Assembly: GCA_019314085.1 (NCBI GenBank)
Contig: JAFCZZ010000001.1
Span: 1 to 64,000, forward strand
Length of the DNA stretch: 64,000 bases
Origin: Deltaproteobacteria bacterium
GTDB lineage: Bacteria > Desulfobacterota > Syntrophia > Syntrophales > UBA2210
Reading direction: 5' to 3'
How positions within the stretch are numbered: the first letter of the stretch is position 1; each line of letters begins with the position of its first letter. Below, piece by piece: positions 9,216 to 17,930 of this stretch. The notes under the pieces are model-generated. The model was not told the origin of the DNA and searched no databases. It saw only the letters and a list, made by a program, of their open reading frames with translations. The translations under genes were made by a program, and so were the position numbers.

Positions 9216-9793
9216 TGGTTCCTGAAACCCGCCTTATCGAAATTGCCAATGATATAGTGAAGATAGCCTGTGGCCGGAAGTTCTGGCCTGACAATTGGTC
9301 TTCGGTTACATCGGCCAAGCTGGCCAAGCGAATGATTTCACTGGTCACCAGCTCGTATTCGAATGACCCAGCATCGGCCCATCATCCTGCCCACCCGTCA
9401 TTTGAGCCAATCGCCTTTAGTTGCGATGTGGATAATAAGGCAATTGATGATGAATTGGTTCTTGCCTTCCCGGCACTACATATGGCTCTTACATTCTTTT
9501 GCAGCAATGCAGGACTAAATGATTTGCTAATTGACTTTGCGCCGTATCCGCACTCCGCCTCGACACTTGATGGTTCATCATTCTTCTACATTGATTTTGA
9601 AGATGGGCAGGTTATCAATTATTTTGAGCAGAATGCTATTCCTGACCATGTGCTTAGCCTCTATACGTTGGTGTTGCCTCCGAAGAAGGGCAAGTTCATC
9701 GAGATAATCAGATACTGCTGTAAGTTAACAGGAGATGAGCGCTTGAAAGAGGGCTATGAGCGTATCATCAAGTTCGGCGACATCGGAAGCTGA
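9215..9793 (+). CDS. Unknown protein, possible paralogue of its upstream neighbour
   Basis: 192 residues; start and previous stop share one base (TGATG), and GGAGG lies upstream. The N-terminus (LIEIANDIVKIACGRKFW) echoes that of the preceding protein. A central acidic beta stretch (FFYIDFEDGQVINYF) follows. No family recognised. Its end overlaps the next start by 38 bases. Confidence 0.6.
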   Translation: MVPETRLIEIANDIVKIACGRKFWPDNWSSVTSAKLAKRMISLVTSSYSNDPASAHHPAHPSFEPIAFSCDVDNKAIDDELVLAFPALHMALTFFCSNAGLNDLLIDFAPYPHSASTLDGSSFFYIDFEDGQVINYFEQNAIPDHVLSLYTLVLPPKKGKFIEIIRYCCKLTGDERLKEGYERIIKFGDIGS

Positions 9794-10616
9794 CTTGGGG
9801 CCCAAGCTGGTTCGGCTCTTTTCGGGTTGGCTGATAGTTTCTGAGTTTGCCATAGGCCAGGACAGCTATTACTCGCAGACTTTAGCCTATGGCGGCCATG
9901 TGATATATCCCACAACGCGCATAGATTGGGTAGTCTTCAATGAGCAACGGGCCTATGCTGTGCAGGCCAAGCTGAAGTGGAATAAGACACTGATTAGCCA
10001 GGCCGAAGCCGCAAACGAAGTCTTCCCTTTGGTCTATCTGCTGGTTCCCACGCCACCCAGTCGCAGGATAATAGAATCTTATGGCCTTGATACGGAAAGA
10101 AGGCACTTCGGCATCATCGCAGAAGAGGACGGCGACCTATTTATTGTTCGGGAACCGATTTTCCATTTCAAGGGCCGATACAGCGAACATGCCTATTGGA
10201 AGCGAGCCTACCCTCATCTTTATAATGAGCTTTACCGGTGGCTTGCTTGGCAAACAGAGGAATATCCCCTGTGCCGCTACAAATGGTCTTTGCATAATGG
10301 TTACATTTGTCCATTCTTGAGAGCTGATGGGCATTGTGCATGGCAGCATCCGCCTGTCGGAGCGTATGGTGGTTGTGCCCTGCGCAATTATGCCCTTGGC
10401 TACAATCCGCGAGCAGATTTTCTTGAACTTGTCCATTTGTATGAAGAGACTTGTCGCCAGCACGGCAGGCCGGTTATCCTTTATCTCGATGACCAGGCCA
10501 AAGAACGCCTTCGCCAGTACAAGAAACTTTGTGCCTATTTAGAGGCAGCAACGATTTTGCACCGATTCATCTCAAGGAGTGCTAATGCAGATGGCGAAAA
10601 TTCCCGTGAGGCTTAG
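9756..10616 (+). CDS. PD-(D/E)xK nuclease-like protein
   Basis: 286 residues. The stretch IDWVVFNEQRAYAVQAKLKW looks like a restriction-endonuclease-type core: D57 before a beta strand and a Q70-x-K72 motif where the usual acid is replaced by Gln. The following segment (SQAEAANEVFPLVYLLVP) resembles the helix/strand after the core in such nucleases. The C-terminal half has several Cys and His (YICPF, GHCAW, GGC) that might bind metal. It could be a DNA-end or repair nuclease, or an inactive relative. The start at 9756 overlaps the upstream gene. Confidence 0.55.
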   Translation: MSVSSSSATSEADLGPKLVRLFSGWLIVSEFAIGQDSYYSQTLAYGGHVIYPTTRIDWVVFNEQRAYAVQAKLKWNKTLISQAEAANEVFPLVYLLVPTPPSRRIIESYGLDTERRHFGIIAEEDGDLFIVREPIFHFKGRYSEHAYWKRAYPHLYNELYRWLAWQTEEYPLCRYKWSLHNGYICPFLRADGHCAWQHPPVGAYGGCALRNYALGYNPRADFLELVHLYEETCRQHGRPVILYLDDQAKERLRQYKKLCAYLEAATILHRFISRSANADGENSREA

Positions 10617-11631
10617 GGGGCCCTTCTCCGGCCTTACCGGATATGGCCGTTGCTTCTGTGGCGTTGTCAAGCACCTGCTGAAATCCCGGCGCTTGGCCGT
10701 GGAAGTTTTATCGCTCTACAATAATCCTCAGCCTTCTGCCGACCCCGAACTTGTTGCCCAGAGTGGCATACGATTTGATGTGCGGCATTGGGGATTGCTT
10801 TTTGGTATTCCGCCGTTGTTGCCCTCACTGGGCACGGAGTATCGGGTTATCTATACGATGTATGAGGCCGATGATATCCCTCGGCAATGGCGAACTTATG
10901 TTAAACAAGCCGATGAGATTTGGGTGCCTTCCCAGCACTGTGCCGAGGTATTTGGTGCATACAATCCCAGAATCAGAGTCGTCCATCTTGGTGTCTCAGA
11001 GTTCTTCAGGCCCACACAGCTCGACAAGAGGTATTACCGTCAGAAACTGGGCTTCCATGAAGACTGGCGAGGATACTGGATTGGCACGGCGGGCGTGATG
11101 TCTCATCGCAAAGGTGTTGATGTGCTTGTTCGGGCCTTCAGGGAAGCATTTGGCACGCAAAGCGATGTAAAGTTGCTCATCAAGACAAGAGATACCAAAT
11201 GGCTGCTGCCGATAGACGACCCTCGTGTCATTGTGATAGATGAAGACTGGCCCGAAGAGAAGATGCGTGATTTTTACTGGGCGCTCGACCTGTTTGCCCT
11301 GCCAAGTCGGGGAGAGGGCTTTGGGATGCCACCACTTGAAGCGGCGCGTTGTGGCACACCTGCTTTAGTTACAGCATGGAGTGGAATGCTGGAATACATT
11401 GATAACGATGGCATTTGGGGTATTGAAGTGGCCGGACTGGTGCCTACCAGAGGCATGGCTGCCGACCATGCCTATTATGCGGAACCTGATTTAGCAGATT
11501 TCATTGACAAGCTTCGCTTCTTATACGAAAATAGGCCCGGAGTCGGACGAAGCTATAACTACTGGACGTATCGGGAAGCTGCCAAGCGTTTCGAGAAGGC
11601 GATACTTGAGTCCATCCGGCTCCGGAGATAG
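10585..11631 (+). CDS. Glycosyltransferase, GT4 family
   Basis: 348 residues from ATG 10585, five bases after AAGGAG (10574-10579). The C-terminal domain shows the GT4 sugar-nucleotide pattern: GVMSHRKGVDVLVRAFREA, then FALPSRGEGFGMPPLEAARC with the E-x7-E-type motif. The N-terminus (FSGLTGYGRCF) fits the acceptor-side glycine loop. GT-B enzymes of this class move a sugar from an activated donor to glycan or protein. It sits between a nuclease-like gene and the neck genes, inside the virion operon, which suggests virion or host-surface glycosylation. Confidence 0.85.
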   Translation: MQMAKIPVRLRGPFSGLTGYGRCFCGVVKHLLKSRRLAVEVLSLYNNPQPSADPELVAQSGIRFDVRHWGLLFGIPPLLPSLGTEYRVIYTMYEADDIPRQWRTYVKQADEIWVPSQHCAEVFGAYNPRIRVVHLGVSEFFRPTQLDKRYYRQKLGFHEDWRGYWIGTAGVMSHRKGVDVLVRAFREAFGTQSDVKLLIKTRDTKWLLPIDDPRVIVIDEDWPEEKMRDFYWALDLFALPSRGEGFGMPPLEAARCGTPALVTAWSGMLEYIDNDGIWGIEVAGLVPTRGMAADHAYYAEPDLADFIDKLRFLYENRPGVGRSYNYWTYREAAKRFEKAILESIRLRR

Positions 11632-12333
11632 ATGGACCAAGCCACCATCATTGAGAGGATTCGGGCCAGAGGTATAACAACTTCAGATATATCGGATGAC
11701 GAACTGGGCACCCTCATCACTTCGGCCCTGAACTGGTATAGTTACTACCGGCCTGCTGTAAAGCTTACCACCACTTCAAGCTGCATCACCACCGTGGCCG
11801 ACCAGCAGGCCTATGACCCTCCAAGCGATGCTCTCTGGGTTGTAGAAGTCTTCTGGAATCCCACCGGCCAGTATGCCATACAGGACCTTTATCGGGCACT
11901 GCTGGGCGTGCAGTTTGACCCCGACCATTACGCGGATGTGGTGATAAATCTCAGCCAGTTGGCCCGTATTAACAGTTATTTCAGGGGCCGCTGGAAGGTA
12001 GTTGATGGCAAGATTTACCTCATCCCCACACCTGCGGAAGATGGTGTCAAGGTTCCGGTTCTCTATGCCACGGCCAAAACATTGAGTGATTTGGATGAAG
12101 TGAAAGATATCTGGTTTGAAGAACTGGTCTATGCAATGGCCCTTGAACGGAAAGCGCTCAATATGACTTCGCAGGCTGGTTGGCGTGCCGGGGCCTATCA
12201 GGTTTCAGCCCAACCTGCTGTGGTTATGGCTAAATGGGCCCAGCAGCGTATACAGGAAGTCCGGCAGGCTATTGCAAACAATTATGCGGCTGCCCGTAGC
12301 GATAGCCGTGGCGGCGGCCATGAAGAGACATGA
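11632..12333 (+). CDS. Head-tail connector (adaptor) protein, putative
   Basis: 233 residues beginning directly after the glycosyltransferase stop. N-terminal helices (TIIERIRARGI..SDDELGTLITSALNWYSYYRP) and the later pattern (DIWFEELVYAMALERKAL) resemble adaptor proteins that sit under the portal ring. Neighbours (head-closure-like protein, tail completion genes) agree. Similarity is by pattern only. Confidence 0.55.
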   Translation: MDQATIIERIRARGITTSDISDDELGTLITSALNWYSYYRPAVKLTTTSSCITTVADQQAYDPPSDALWVVEVFWNPTGQYAIQDLYRALLGVQFDPDHYADVVINLSQLARINSYFRGRWKVVDGKIYLIPTPAEDGVKVPVLYATAKTLSDLDEVKDIWFEELVYAMALERKALNMTSQAGWRAGAYQVSAQPAVVMAKWAQQRIQEVRQAIANNYAAARSDSRGGGHEET

Positions 12334-12674
12334 TGCCCCTGCCTCATAGAGTTACTATCAAGCGACCTAAGTGGTCAGATACCCGCCACGAACAGTATCG
12401 GGGCGAAGAGACCGTTGCCACAGATGTGAAAGCCCTCATTTCCCCTGCCGACCGGTCGGTAAGGGCTTTGGAGAACTGGGGCGGTATTGAGCTGTTGCGG
12501 GATACAGTTTTCCTTGAACCCGGTATTGATGTTCGGCGCGGTGATGTTATAATTGATAATGCATCGGGTGATAGATGGCGCGTTATTGAACCGCCAAAAG
12601 TCTTGCAGAATCCGATAACATGGGAAGATGACCACATCGAATGCACAGTTGAAAAGGAGGTTATCGGCCAGTGA
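12330..12674 (+). CDS. Head-closure / head-tail joining protein
   Basis: 114 residues; ATG overlaps the upstream stop. Small beta-barrel pattern of SPP1 gp16-like head closure proteins: HRVTIKRPKW at the N-terminus and GDVIIDNASGDRWRVIEP near the end. Such proteins seal the portal channel and form the tail docking surface. Family call from pattern and position. Confidence 0.6.
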   Translation: MMPLPHRVTIKRPKWSDTRHEQYRGEETVATDVKALISPADRSVRALENWGGIELLRDTVFLEPGIDVRRGDVIIDNASGDRWRVIEPPKVLQNPITWEDDHIECTVEKEVIGQ

Positions 12675-12692
12675 TAGGCCGGGTGGCCCGCA

Positions 12693-13256
12693 ATGCTATC
12701 ACAACTCGTCACAAGCGCACTGAAATCTTTGTTTCCGTCTTATAAAGCATCGGCTGCCAAGGGCATACTTGCATTCCTGTTCGGGGGGATTGTGCTGTAT
12801 TTCACCGAGGCACCTGAGAACATCGTTAACATCTGGCGCGTGATTGTGTGGTTGATTCTCGGAGATGTGGCAACTGGTTCGGCAGTTGCAATCATTCAGC
12901 GAAGCTTTAAGAGCACCATCTTTGCCCAGCGTGGGGCCAAGAGGTTAATCGGCTATGTGATGACCTTTGGCTTGGCTGCCGCAATGGACAGACTGGTTGG
13001 AAGCCACTACATGATAGCCTCTTGGGCTGCATACTATATTGCCGTTAGCGAGATTGCCTCCATTCTCGAAAACCTTGGCAAGCTTGGCATCCCCATGCCC
13101 AAGTTCATTGAAGTGATGATGAAGACCATGCGCCAGAAGGCCCAGAAGGGCAGTGACCTCAAGGACGTCATGGAAGAATTCGAGGAAGAAATCGAAGCCG
13201 AAATCCAGAAGCGCCAAGAGAAGAAAATCTGGAAGCCGGGGGATGAAGAAGAGTGA
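12693..13256 (+). CDS. Phage holin, Phage_holin_4-like
   Basis: 187 residues with about three membrane segments (~24-40, 45-68, 84-120) and the stretch AVSEIASILENLGKLGIPMP, typical of the toxin-secretion/phage-lysis holin family. Holins open the cytoplasmic membrane at lysis. The C-terminal ~60 residues are highly charged (EEFEEEIEAEIQKR), longer than usual. It lies among neck genes with no endolysin beside it, which is unusual; lysis genes may be scattered. Stop overlaps the next GTG start. Confidence 0.7.
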   Translation: MLSQLVTSALKSLFPSYKASAAKGILAFLFGGIVLYFTEAPENIVNIWRVIVWLILGDVATGSAVAIIQRSFKSTIFAQRGAKRLIGYVMTFGLAAAMDRLVGSHYMIASWAAYYIAVSEIASILENLGKLGIPMPKFIEVMMKTMRQKAQKGSDLKDVMEEFEEEIEAEIQKRQEKKIWKPGDEEE

Positions 13257-13765
13257 GTGAAGTCTATCTGCCTGAAGCAGGCACAGTGCTGATTGACCGT
13301 TTCCTCTATTATGTTGACTGGGAAGGCAGTGCCAGTGCCCCCTTCCATGTGGACATAGCCACCAAACGTGAGGGTCACCCGCATCATTATATCTTTCGCA
13401 TGGTTGAAGACCCCGGCAGTGTCCGGACGCCACTTTGCCTGGTTTCGCCTGAAGAATGGCCTGAAGTGGGTGAAACAATGGGCCAACAGCGCGTCCTGAG
13501 GTTCCGGTGCAACATCTTTTACGTCATTGCCATTGACCCCTATGATATTCCGGCAAGGAAGATACGCGAGGGTATCAGCAAGATAGTGGAGAATGTGATG
13601 GCTTCCAATCGCTTGGGGCTTGATTGGGTGGCAAATCTTGAGCATACCGGCATCTCATTTTCGCCCGATTTCGAGCAAGTTCTGCGCTTCAACATGATAC
13701 CCTTTAGCTGCGCGATGGCGAGTTTTGTGGCAGAAACATATGAGGACTTGGGCCACAAACCCTAA
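13253..13765 (+). CDS. Neck/tail completion protein, putative
   Basis: 170 residues from GTG 13253 (GTGA overlap with the holin stop). Beta-rich with a central strand-helix pattern (IFYVIAIDPYDIPARKIREGISKIVENVM). The place between head closure and tail tube is where tail terminator or completion proteins are encoded. No direct family recognised. Confidence 0.5.
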   Translation: MSEVYLPEAGTVLIDRFLYYVDWEGSASAPFHVDIATKREGHPHHYIFRMVEDPGSVRTPLCLVSPEEWPEVGETMGQQRVLRFRCNIFYVIAIDPYDIPARKIREGISKIVENVMASNRLGLDWVANLEHTGISFSPDFEQVLRFNMIPFSCAMASFVAETYEDLGHKP

Positions 13766-13804
13766 TCTTGATTAGCCTAATTGCGATAGGCAAAGCTTGC
13801 AGAG

Positions 13805-14416
13805 ATGATTGGCATACGAATCAATCCGACAGCAGGTGGTAAAAGAAGCTGGCTGGCCGCGATACAGCGGGCTCGCAAGCGTTGGGAACAGGTGCGGTCT
13901 TTCAATATCCCCGGAGCCCTGAGAAGTCGTATGTCGAGTGACTTCGTTCACTTGGTGCAGAATGAAGTTGAATGGGGCCAAGTAACCTGGACGTATCAGA
14001 AGCAATATTATCGGGAACGGGGCAAGGGTATGTATGGTTCAGACCCTGCAGGTTCGGGCATCGTCTACTGGGGCCGGATTAATCCACAGGAGAGATTGGA
14101 TAGGGTGGACTGGAAGGATGCAGCACGGGGGCCTCGTTTTCTTGAATCTATGAAGGGGCAATTCCGGCGTTCGGGCGGCACGAGAGCTGAAGTGCAGATA
14201 CTCACGTTTGCCATCATGAATCCGTATCCGAAAGACCAATTGCCAGCGCCGATTATGTATTACTTCCGGGAAGGTTGGCATTCGCCAGTTGAAAACAAGC
14301 AAATGCAGAAAAGGCCGGTTGACAAATATTTGGCCCGATACCAGTTCCCACGCTTGAGGCGAAGGATAACCTCAATCTGGCGGCAAGCTTGGAGGCCGCT
14401 GATGCACGTCACATAA
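13805..14416 (+). CDS. Tail completion / minor structural protein, putative
   Basis: 203 residues from ATG 13805. The N-terminus is basic and helical (KRSWLAAIQRARKRWEQ), as in HK97 gp10-like tail completion proteins; the C-terminus is also very basic (RLRRRITSIWRQAW). Position in the neck/tail block supports a structural role. Assignment is tentative. Confidence 0.45.
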   Translation: MIGIRINPTAGGKRSWLAAIQRARKRWEQVRSFNIPGALRSRMSSDFVHLVQNEVEWGQVTWTYQKQYYRERGKGMYGSDPAGSGIVYWGRINPQERLDRVDWKDAARGPRFLESMKGQFRRSGGTRAEVQILTFAIMNPYPKDQLPAPIMYYFREGWHSPVENKQMQKRPVDKYLARYQFPRLRRRITSIWRQAWRPLMHVT

Positions 14417-14431
14417 AAAGGAGGCTTCTGC

Positions 14432-15532
14432 ATGAAGATTTTTATCCCTCGCGAACAGCTTGCCTATCCTTCGGGCCGGGGGCCAGAGGTGGCTAGCTAC
14501 CAGCTTCTTGAGGCCGATGAACCTTACCTTGTTAATGCACTGGTTGCAGAACTGCTCCAGCAAAACTCGCCAAAGTCTGAAGTTCGGGATGTGGCCCCTC
14601 GGCCCCCAAGCAAGGATACACGGAAATTACTCATCCTGTTCCCAGGCGGGATAGGCGATGTGCTCTGCATGAAGGCCTGCCTGCAGGCTTTGGATGAACA
14701 GATGCCCTATCCCAACCTGGAAGAAGTTGGTTTTGCCAGTGTGCGGGAAGACGACTGGCTGATTAATGACACGCGCTTTAAGCCCTTCATCCACTTCACG
14801 GTTACTGTCTTTGATTATCCCATCTCGCTAAAAATGGCCGAATATTATGATAGCTGGGTAAGTTACGGCACGCTTGAACGCCAGAGTATCAACAGAGAGT
14901 TGCAGGATACTTTTGCTGAGATTCTTGGCGTCAAGCCTTTGGGGCGGCCCGCACGATTGAACCCTGACCCTGCATTGCAAAGAGTGCTTTCCGGCTATAT
15001 CCGCGACAAGAGTCGCATCAAGGTGGGAATGCAAATCTATTCGGCAGCCCATTATCGTTCTTGGTTCCCTGTCAATGCCGTTTTGACTGCCCAAGAACTC
15101 GTTAAAATGGGCTGTGATGTTTATATCCTCGGCACGCCTACACAGCGTTTGCGCTTCACGAAGGACGGCCAACCGGTTGGGCCACCCGAACATATTTACG
15201 ACATAAGCGGCCTGCTGAGGTCGGTGAAAGAGTTCATTGCCTTCGCAAGCCTAATGGATGCCGTTATCACTGTAGATACGGCCCTGTTGCACATTGCCGG
15301 ATGCTTGTATAAGCCCACTCTGGCCCTATTCAGTATCACACATGGCCGCTACAGGACTTCCTACTATCCTACCGTGGAATACCTGCAGGGCGAAGCAGAT
15401 TGTGCGCCTTGTCTGAACATTGCTACATTGCCGGATTGTGGCGAAAAGTTCTGCAAAGCGATGGTGGCCTTGACGCCCGACATAGTGGTTCCCAAGTTTG
15501 AACAAATTCTGAAGGAGGCTGAATTGCTGTGA
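14432..15532 (+). CDS. Glycosyltransferase, GT9 (heptosyltransferase-like)
   Basis: 366 residues; AAAAGGAGG upstream of ATG 14432. After a ~70-residue leader comes the GT9 signature LLILFPGGIGDVLCMKAC, and in the second domain ITVDTALLHIAGCLYKPTLAL, the donor-binding motif of heptosyltransferase-type enzymes. The C-terminus has the Cys pattern CAPC..CGEKFC seen in one GT9 subgroup and also in the GT9 at 32015. It probably transfers heptose or another sugar from a nucleotide donor. It lies between tail genes. Confidence 0.85.
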   Translation: MKIFIPREQLAYPSGRGPEVASYQLLEADEPYLVNALVAELLQQNSPKSEVRDVAPRPPSKDTRKLLILFPGGIGDVLCMKACLQALDEQMPYPNLEEVGFASVREDDWLINDTRFKPFIHFTVTVFDYPISLKMAEYYDSWVSYGTLERQSINRELQDTFAEILGVKPLGRPARLNPDPALQRVLSGYIRDKSRIKVGMQIYSAAHYRSWFPVNAVLTAQELVKMGCDVYILGTPTQRLRFTKDGQPVGPPEHIYDISGLLRSVKEFIAFASLMDAVITVDTALLHIAGCLYKPTLALFSITHGRYRTSYYPTVEYLQGEADCAPCLNIATLPDCGEKFCKAMVALTPDIVVPKFEQILKEAELL

Positions 15533-15777
15533 GAGCCCAGATTGGCGACAAAGTGCGGGTTGAGATTAACGGCAAAACATTTGAGTTTGAGGTAGTGGGC
15601 AGCGGGGATGATACACTTGTCCTGCAGGCCCCAAGAGGCAGCCGCTGGTCACTCAGACTCATCCCGCAGGACGACAACAAGCCCATAGAAATCCAATTTT
15701 ATCAAGTTGATGCCGAAGGGAGACGACGCCTCGATGAGAATCACGCTGATATATCTGACCTACAATTCGGAGTCTGA
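15529..15777 (+). CDS. Small beta-rich protein, unknown
   Basis: 82 residues from GTG 15529, overlapping the GT9 stop (GTGA). It alternates strands (KVRVEINGKTFEFEVVG, TLVLQAPRG) like a small barrel. Its end overlaps the next glycosyltransferase. Could be a minor virion protein or a carbohydrate-binding module; no evidence decides. Confidence 0.5.
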   Translation: MRAQIGDKVRVEINGKTFEFEVVGSGDDTLVLQAPRGSRWSLRLIPQDDNKPIEIQFYQVDAEGRRRLDENHADISDLQFGV

Positions 15778-16561
15778 AGTTCGGGAGAATTTGCCCCGGC
15801 TACTGCAATCAGCAGGGGCCTACATCAATCTGATAGCAATTGATAATGCCTCGCAGGACGGCACGGTGCAGGCCCTGCGAGAGTTGGGCATAGAACCCAC
15901 AGTTATGCCGGAAAATGTGGGATATACGAAGGGCATTAATATTGGCCTTCAGAAGGCGCTTGAGCTGGCCGCCCCGTGGATAGTCATCGTGAACCCCGAC
16001 GCTGTGCCCTCAACGCCTAACTGGGCACAAGCCTTGTTGAACTACGTAGATACCCGTGTGGGCATTATTGGCTGCAAGCAAGTCAGACGAAACTATCTCA
16101 TTCATGGCGGAGGGGAGATAGCTGCTCATAAACAGTTGCTGAGTTGGTGGCAAGAGTATGATGTGGTCGACCGTAAGCTGCTCGTGAAGGAGGCTATTGG
16201 GGCTTCAAGAGTGCTTCATCGAATGGGCCATCCGGCCCAGTATAACAAAGACGAATATGTGCCCTGGGTGACGTTTGCCGTTGTAGCCCTGCGCAAGGAA
16301 GCCGTCCAAGAAATTGGCCTTCTCAATGAAGAATTTTGGCTTTATTGTTCAGATGCAGAATATTGTTTCAGGGCTTGGCAGGCTGGATGGTTTGTGCTAT
16401 ATAGACCAGTGGTCTTCGTGCATGAATGCGGCACCTCGATACGACGGGCACCCGATTGGGTGCATGAGCGAGCAATCGCTGATGCAAAAAGATGGTTACA
16501 AATTGAAGATGACTGGATAGCCAAAGTCCAGAAAGCTATGGCGGCATTGTTGCCGCCGTGA
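15734..16561 (+). CDS. Glycosyltransferase, GT2 (rhamnosyltransferase-like)
   Basis: 275 residues from ATG 15734 (the in-frame ATG at 15707 is also possible). GT-A fold signatures are in order: ITLIYLTYNSE, LIAIDNASQDGT, ENVGYTKGINIGL and IVIVNPDAVPS with the donor/metal DxD-like position, then LLNEEFWLYCSDAEYCFRAW, the ED-type catalytic region. Resembles rhamnosyltransferases of polysaccharide synthesis. It sits just upstream of the tail tube gene. Confidence 0.85.
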   Translation: MRITLIYLTYNSESEVRENLPRLLQSAGAYINLIAIDNASQDGTVQALRELGIEPTVMPENVGYTKGINIGLQKALELAAPWIVIVNPDAVPSTPNWAQALLNYVDTRVGIIGCKQVRRNYLIHGGGEIAAHKQLLSWWQEYDVVDRKLLVKEAIGASRVLHRMGHPAQYNKDEYVPWVTFAVVALRKEAVQEIGLLNEEFWLYCSDAEYCFRAWQAGWFVLYRPVVFVHECGTSIRRAPDWVHERAIADAKRWLQIEDDWIAKVQKAMAALLPP

Positions 16562-16566
16562 TGTAG

Positions 16567-16953
16567 ATGGGCGCTCTTACCAACAGGCTGACCTGCTATG
16601 ACGTAACAGTGATGGACATATCTGGCGTAAGCGTGCTGGCCCTGTTCCGGGAAGCTTCGCTGGAAATCACGATAGACGAGATTGACGTAAGCGCAGCTCA
16701 GGATACCTGGAAGCAGCGCGAGTTCGGCCAAGGCGACTGGCGCTTCACCTGCACCAAGCTGATCAGCGGCTCCGTCGAATTTGTGAACATGGCCCTCAAC
16801 CGCCAGCCAGTCATCGTCTCCACGGACATCGGTGGCGTTTCCATCGTGGGCACGGGTATCATTACAGGCGTGCCTATCAACGTTGGAGCAAACGCTGCCC
16901 AGACGGAACAGATTACCATCGTCTCGGCTGGTTCTGCTTTGAGCATTGGTTAA
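16567..16953 (+). CDS. Major tail tube protein, putative
   Basis: 128 residues, beta-rich, with strongly biased codons like the capsid gene, which suggests abundant product. The order of this gene, a frameshifted chaperone, then tape measure is the canonical siphovirus tail order. Residues such as DWRFTCTKLISGSVEF fit a tube-protein beta sheet. A stable hairpin follows it. The call rests mostly on context. Confidence 0.65.
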   Translation: MGALTNRLTCYDVTVMDISGVSVLALFREASLEITIDEIDVSAAQDTWKQREFGQGDWRFTCTKLISGSVEFVNMALNRQPVIVSTDIGGVSIVGTGIITGVPINVGANAAQTEQITIVSAGSALSIG

Positions 16954-16959
16954 TAGGCA

Positions 16960-16991
16960 CAGGGGCGGGGTTCTAACCGGCCCCGCCCCTG
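16960..16991 (+). terminator. GC-rich hairpin after tail tube gene
   Basis: CAGGGGCGGGG (16960-16970) pairs with CCCCGCCCCTG (16981-16991) around a 10-base loop. There is no T-run after it, so it may be an mRNA-stabilising or attenuating hairpin that raises tube protein output relative to downstream genes rather than a full stop. Confidence 0.6.
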
Positions 16992-17026
16992 CATAACATA
17001 CTTCCCGAAAAGGAGGCCCGGCAGAC

Positions 17027-17557
17027 ATGCCGAAAAAGAATGCCAAGAAAGTAGCGCAGGACGCTAATCCTCAACCCAAGATTGACCTGAATGAGTTCAA
17101 GAAACGCCTGCAGCAAGCACGTGAAGAACGCAAGAAGAATGCCATTGACCTTTACCTGCCGTCGGTTGATATGACCATCAAAGTGGCACCAGCTTCGGCG
17201 AGTGACTATTACTTTGAGGTGCTAAACATCTTCCGCAGCCTGCCTGCTGAAGAGACAGAAAACCGGCCAGTTATACCTGTCAAGACGGAAGAGGGCCGAG
17301 TGCTTGGCATTGACCGGAACCAGGCACGAGTGCTTTTGAAGGCCAGCATAGTAGAACCCGAACTCGATGATGAAGCAGTAGAGTTGCTGTTTAATCTGCC
17401 CATCGGCGAATTCCAGATGCTCATCATGGCCTGCATAGCGGCTTCTGCAAGTAGCATTATTGAGTTAAGCGAAAAGCTGGGCAATGTGGAGACTGGTGGC
17501 CTTGAAGGTTTTTTCGGCACCACTCCCAGTGGTTCGAACGAATTGACGCAGCAATAG
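17027..17557 (+). CDS. Tail assembly chaperone, short form (gpG-like)
   Basis: 176 residues, AAAAGGAGG upstream. Lys-rich N-terminus followed by helices (DYYFEVLNIFRSLPAEE, EAVELLFNLPIGEFQMLIMAC). Lies between tube and tape measure genes, where lambda gpG-type chaperones are encoded; these bind the tape measure and help the tube polymerise. Its 3' end contains a -1 slippery heptamer that leads into a second frame. Confidence 0.8.
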   Translation: MPKKNAKKVAQDANPQPKIDLNEFKKRLQQAREERKKNAIDLYLPSVDMTIKVAPASASDYYFEVLNIFRSLPAEETENRPVIPVKTEEGRVLGIDRNQARVLLKASIVEPELDDEAVELLFNLPIGEFQMLIMACIAASASSIIELSEKLGNVETGGLEGFFGTTPSGSNELTQQ

Positions 17558-17916
17558 AGCATCTTGGCAAGCTGCCATCACAGCTTGATTTAGATGAAGC
17601 CCAGTGGGCCGAATTACTGGCCTACCATCGGCTTAAGCGGGCCATGCAAAACATGTGCCCTGATTGCTATGAGAAGACGCGAAGACAGAAGAAAGTCTGC
17701 TTCTGGTGCGGTCGCGAATATACTGAGCTTGATTGGGAGGAAAATGCGAAACGGCGAGCTGAAGCTCCCGATGAAGGCAAAGTTGTCGAGGGAGAAGACG
17801 CCCTCACCCTTCTTATGCTTACATCTAAGCCAAGGAACGAAAAGGCAGAAGCAATAAAGGAACGTCTCTGGAAGCAATGGGCAGAGAAAATGAAGGCCGA
17901 AGGCAAGCTTAAGTAG
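17027..17916 (+). CDS. Tail assembly chaperone, -1 frameshift long form (gpGT-like)
   Basis: Reading shifts by -1 at 17509-17515 and continues in a frame open through 17916, giving about 296 residues. The second part reads as ordinary protein from right after the slip (QWFERIDAAIEHLGKLPSQL) and includes CPDC and CFWCG, a likely zinc site; it has no good independent start. Short and long chaperone forms made by programmed frameshift are a conserved feature of long-tailed phages (gpG/gpGT). The frame and heptamer are seen; efficiency is unknown. Confidence 0.8.
17509..17515 (+). promoter_or_regulatory. -1 ribosomal frameshift heptamer T_TTT_TTC
   Basis: In the zero frame the codons are GGT TTT TTC, so the last T of GGT plus the next two codons form the canonical X XXY YYZ heptamer. 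Slipping back one base enters the frame that stays open to 17916. Confidence 0.85.
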
Positions 17917-17930
17917 CTTGCCGATGTGTA

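Noticed and set aside
17594..17857. Separate gene after the tail chaperone (plus strand, third frame)
   Set aside because: The frame reached by the -1 slip covers the same bases and reads as continuous protein; this one is a shadow.
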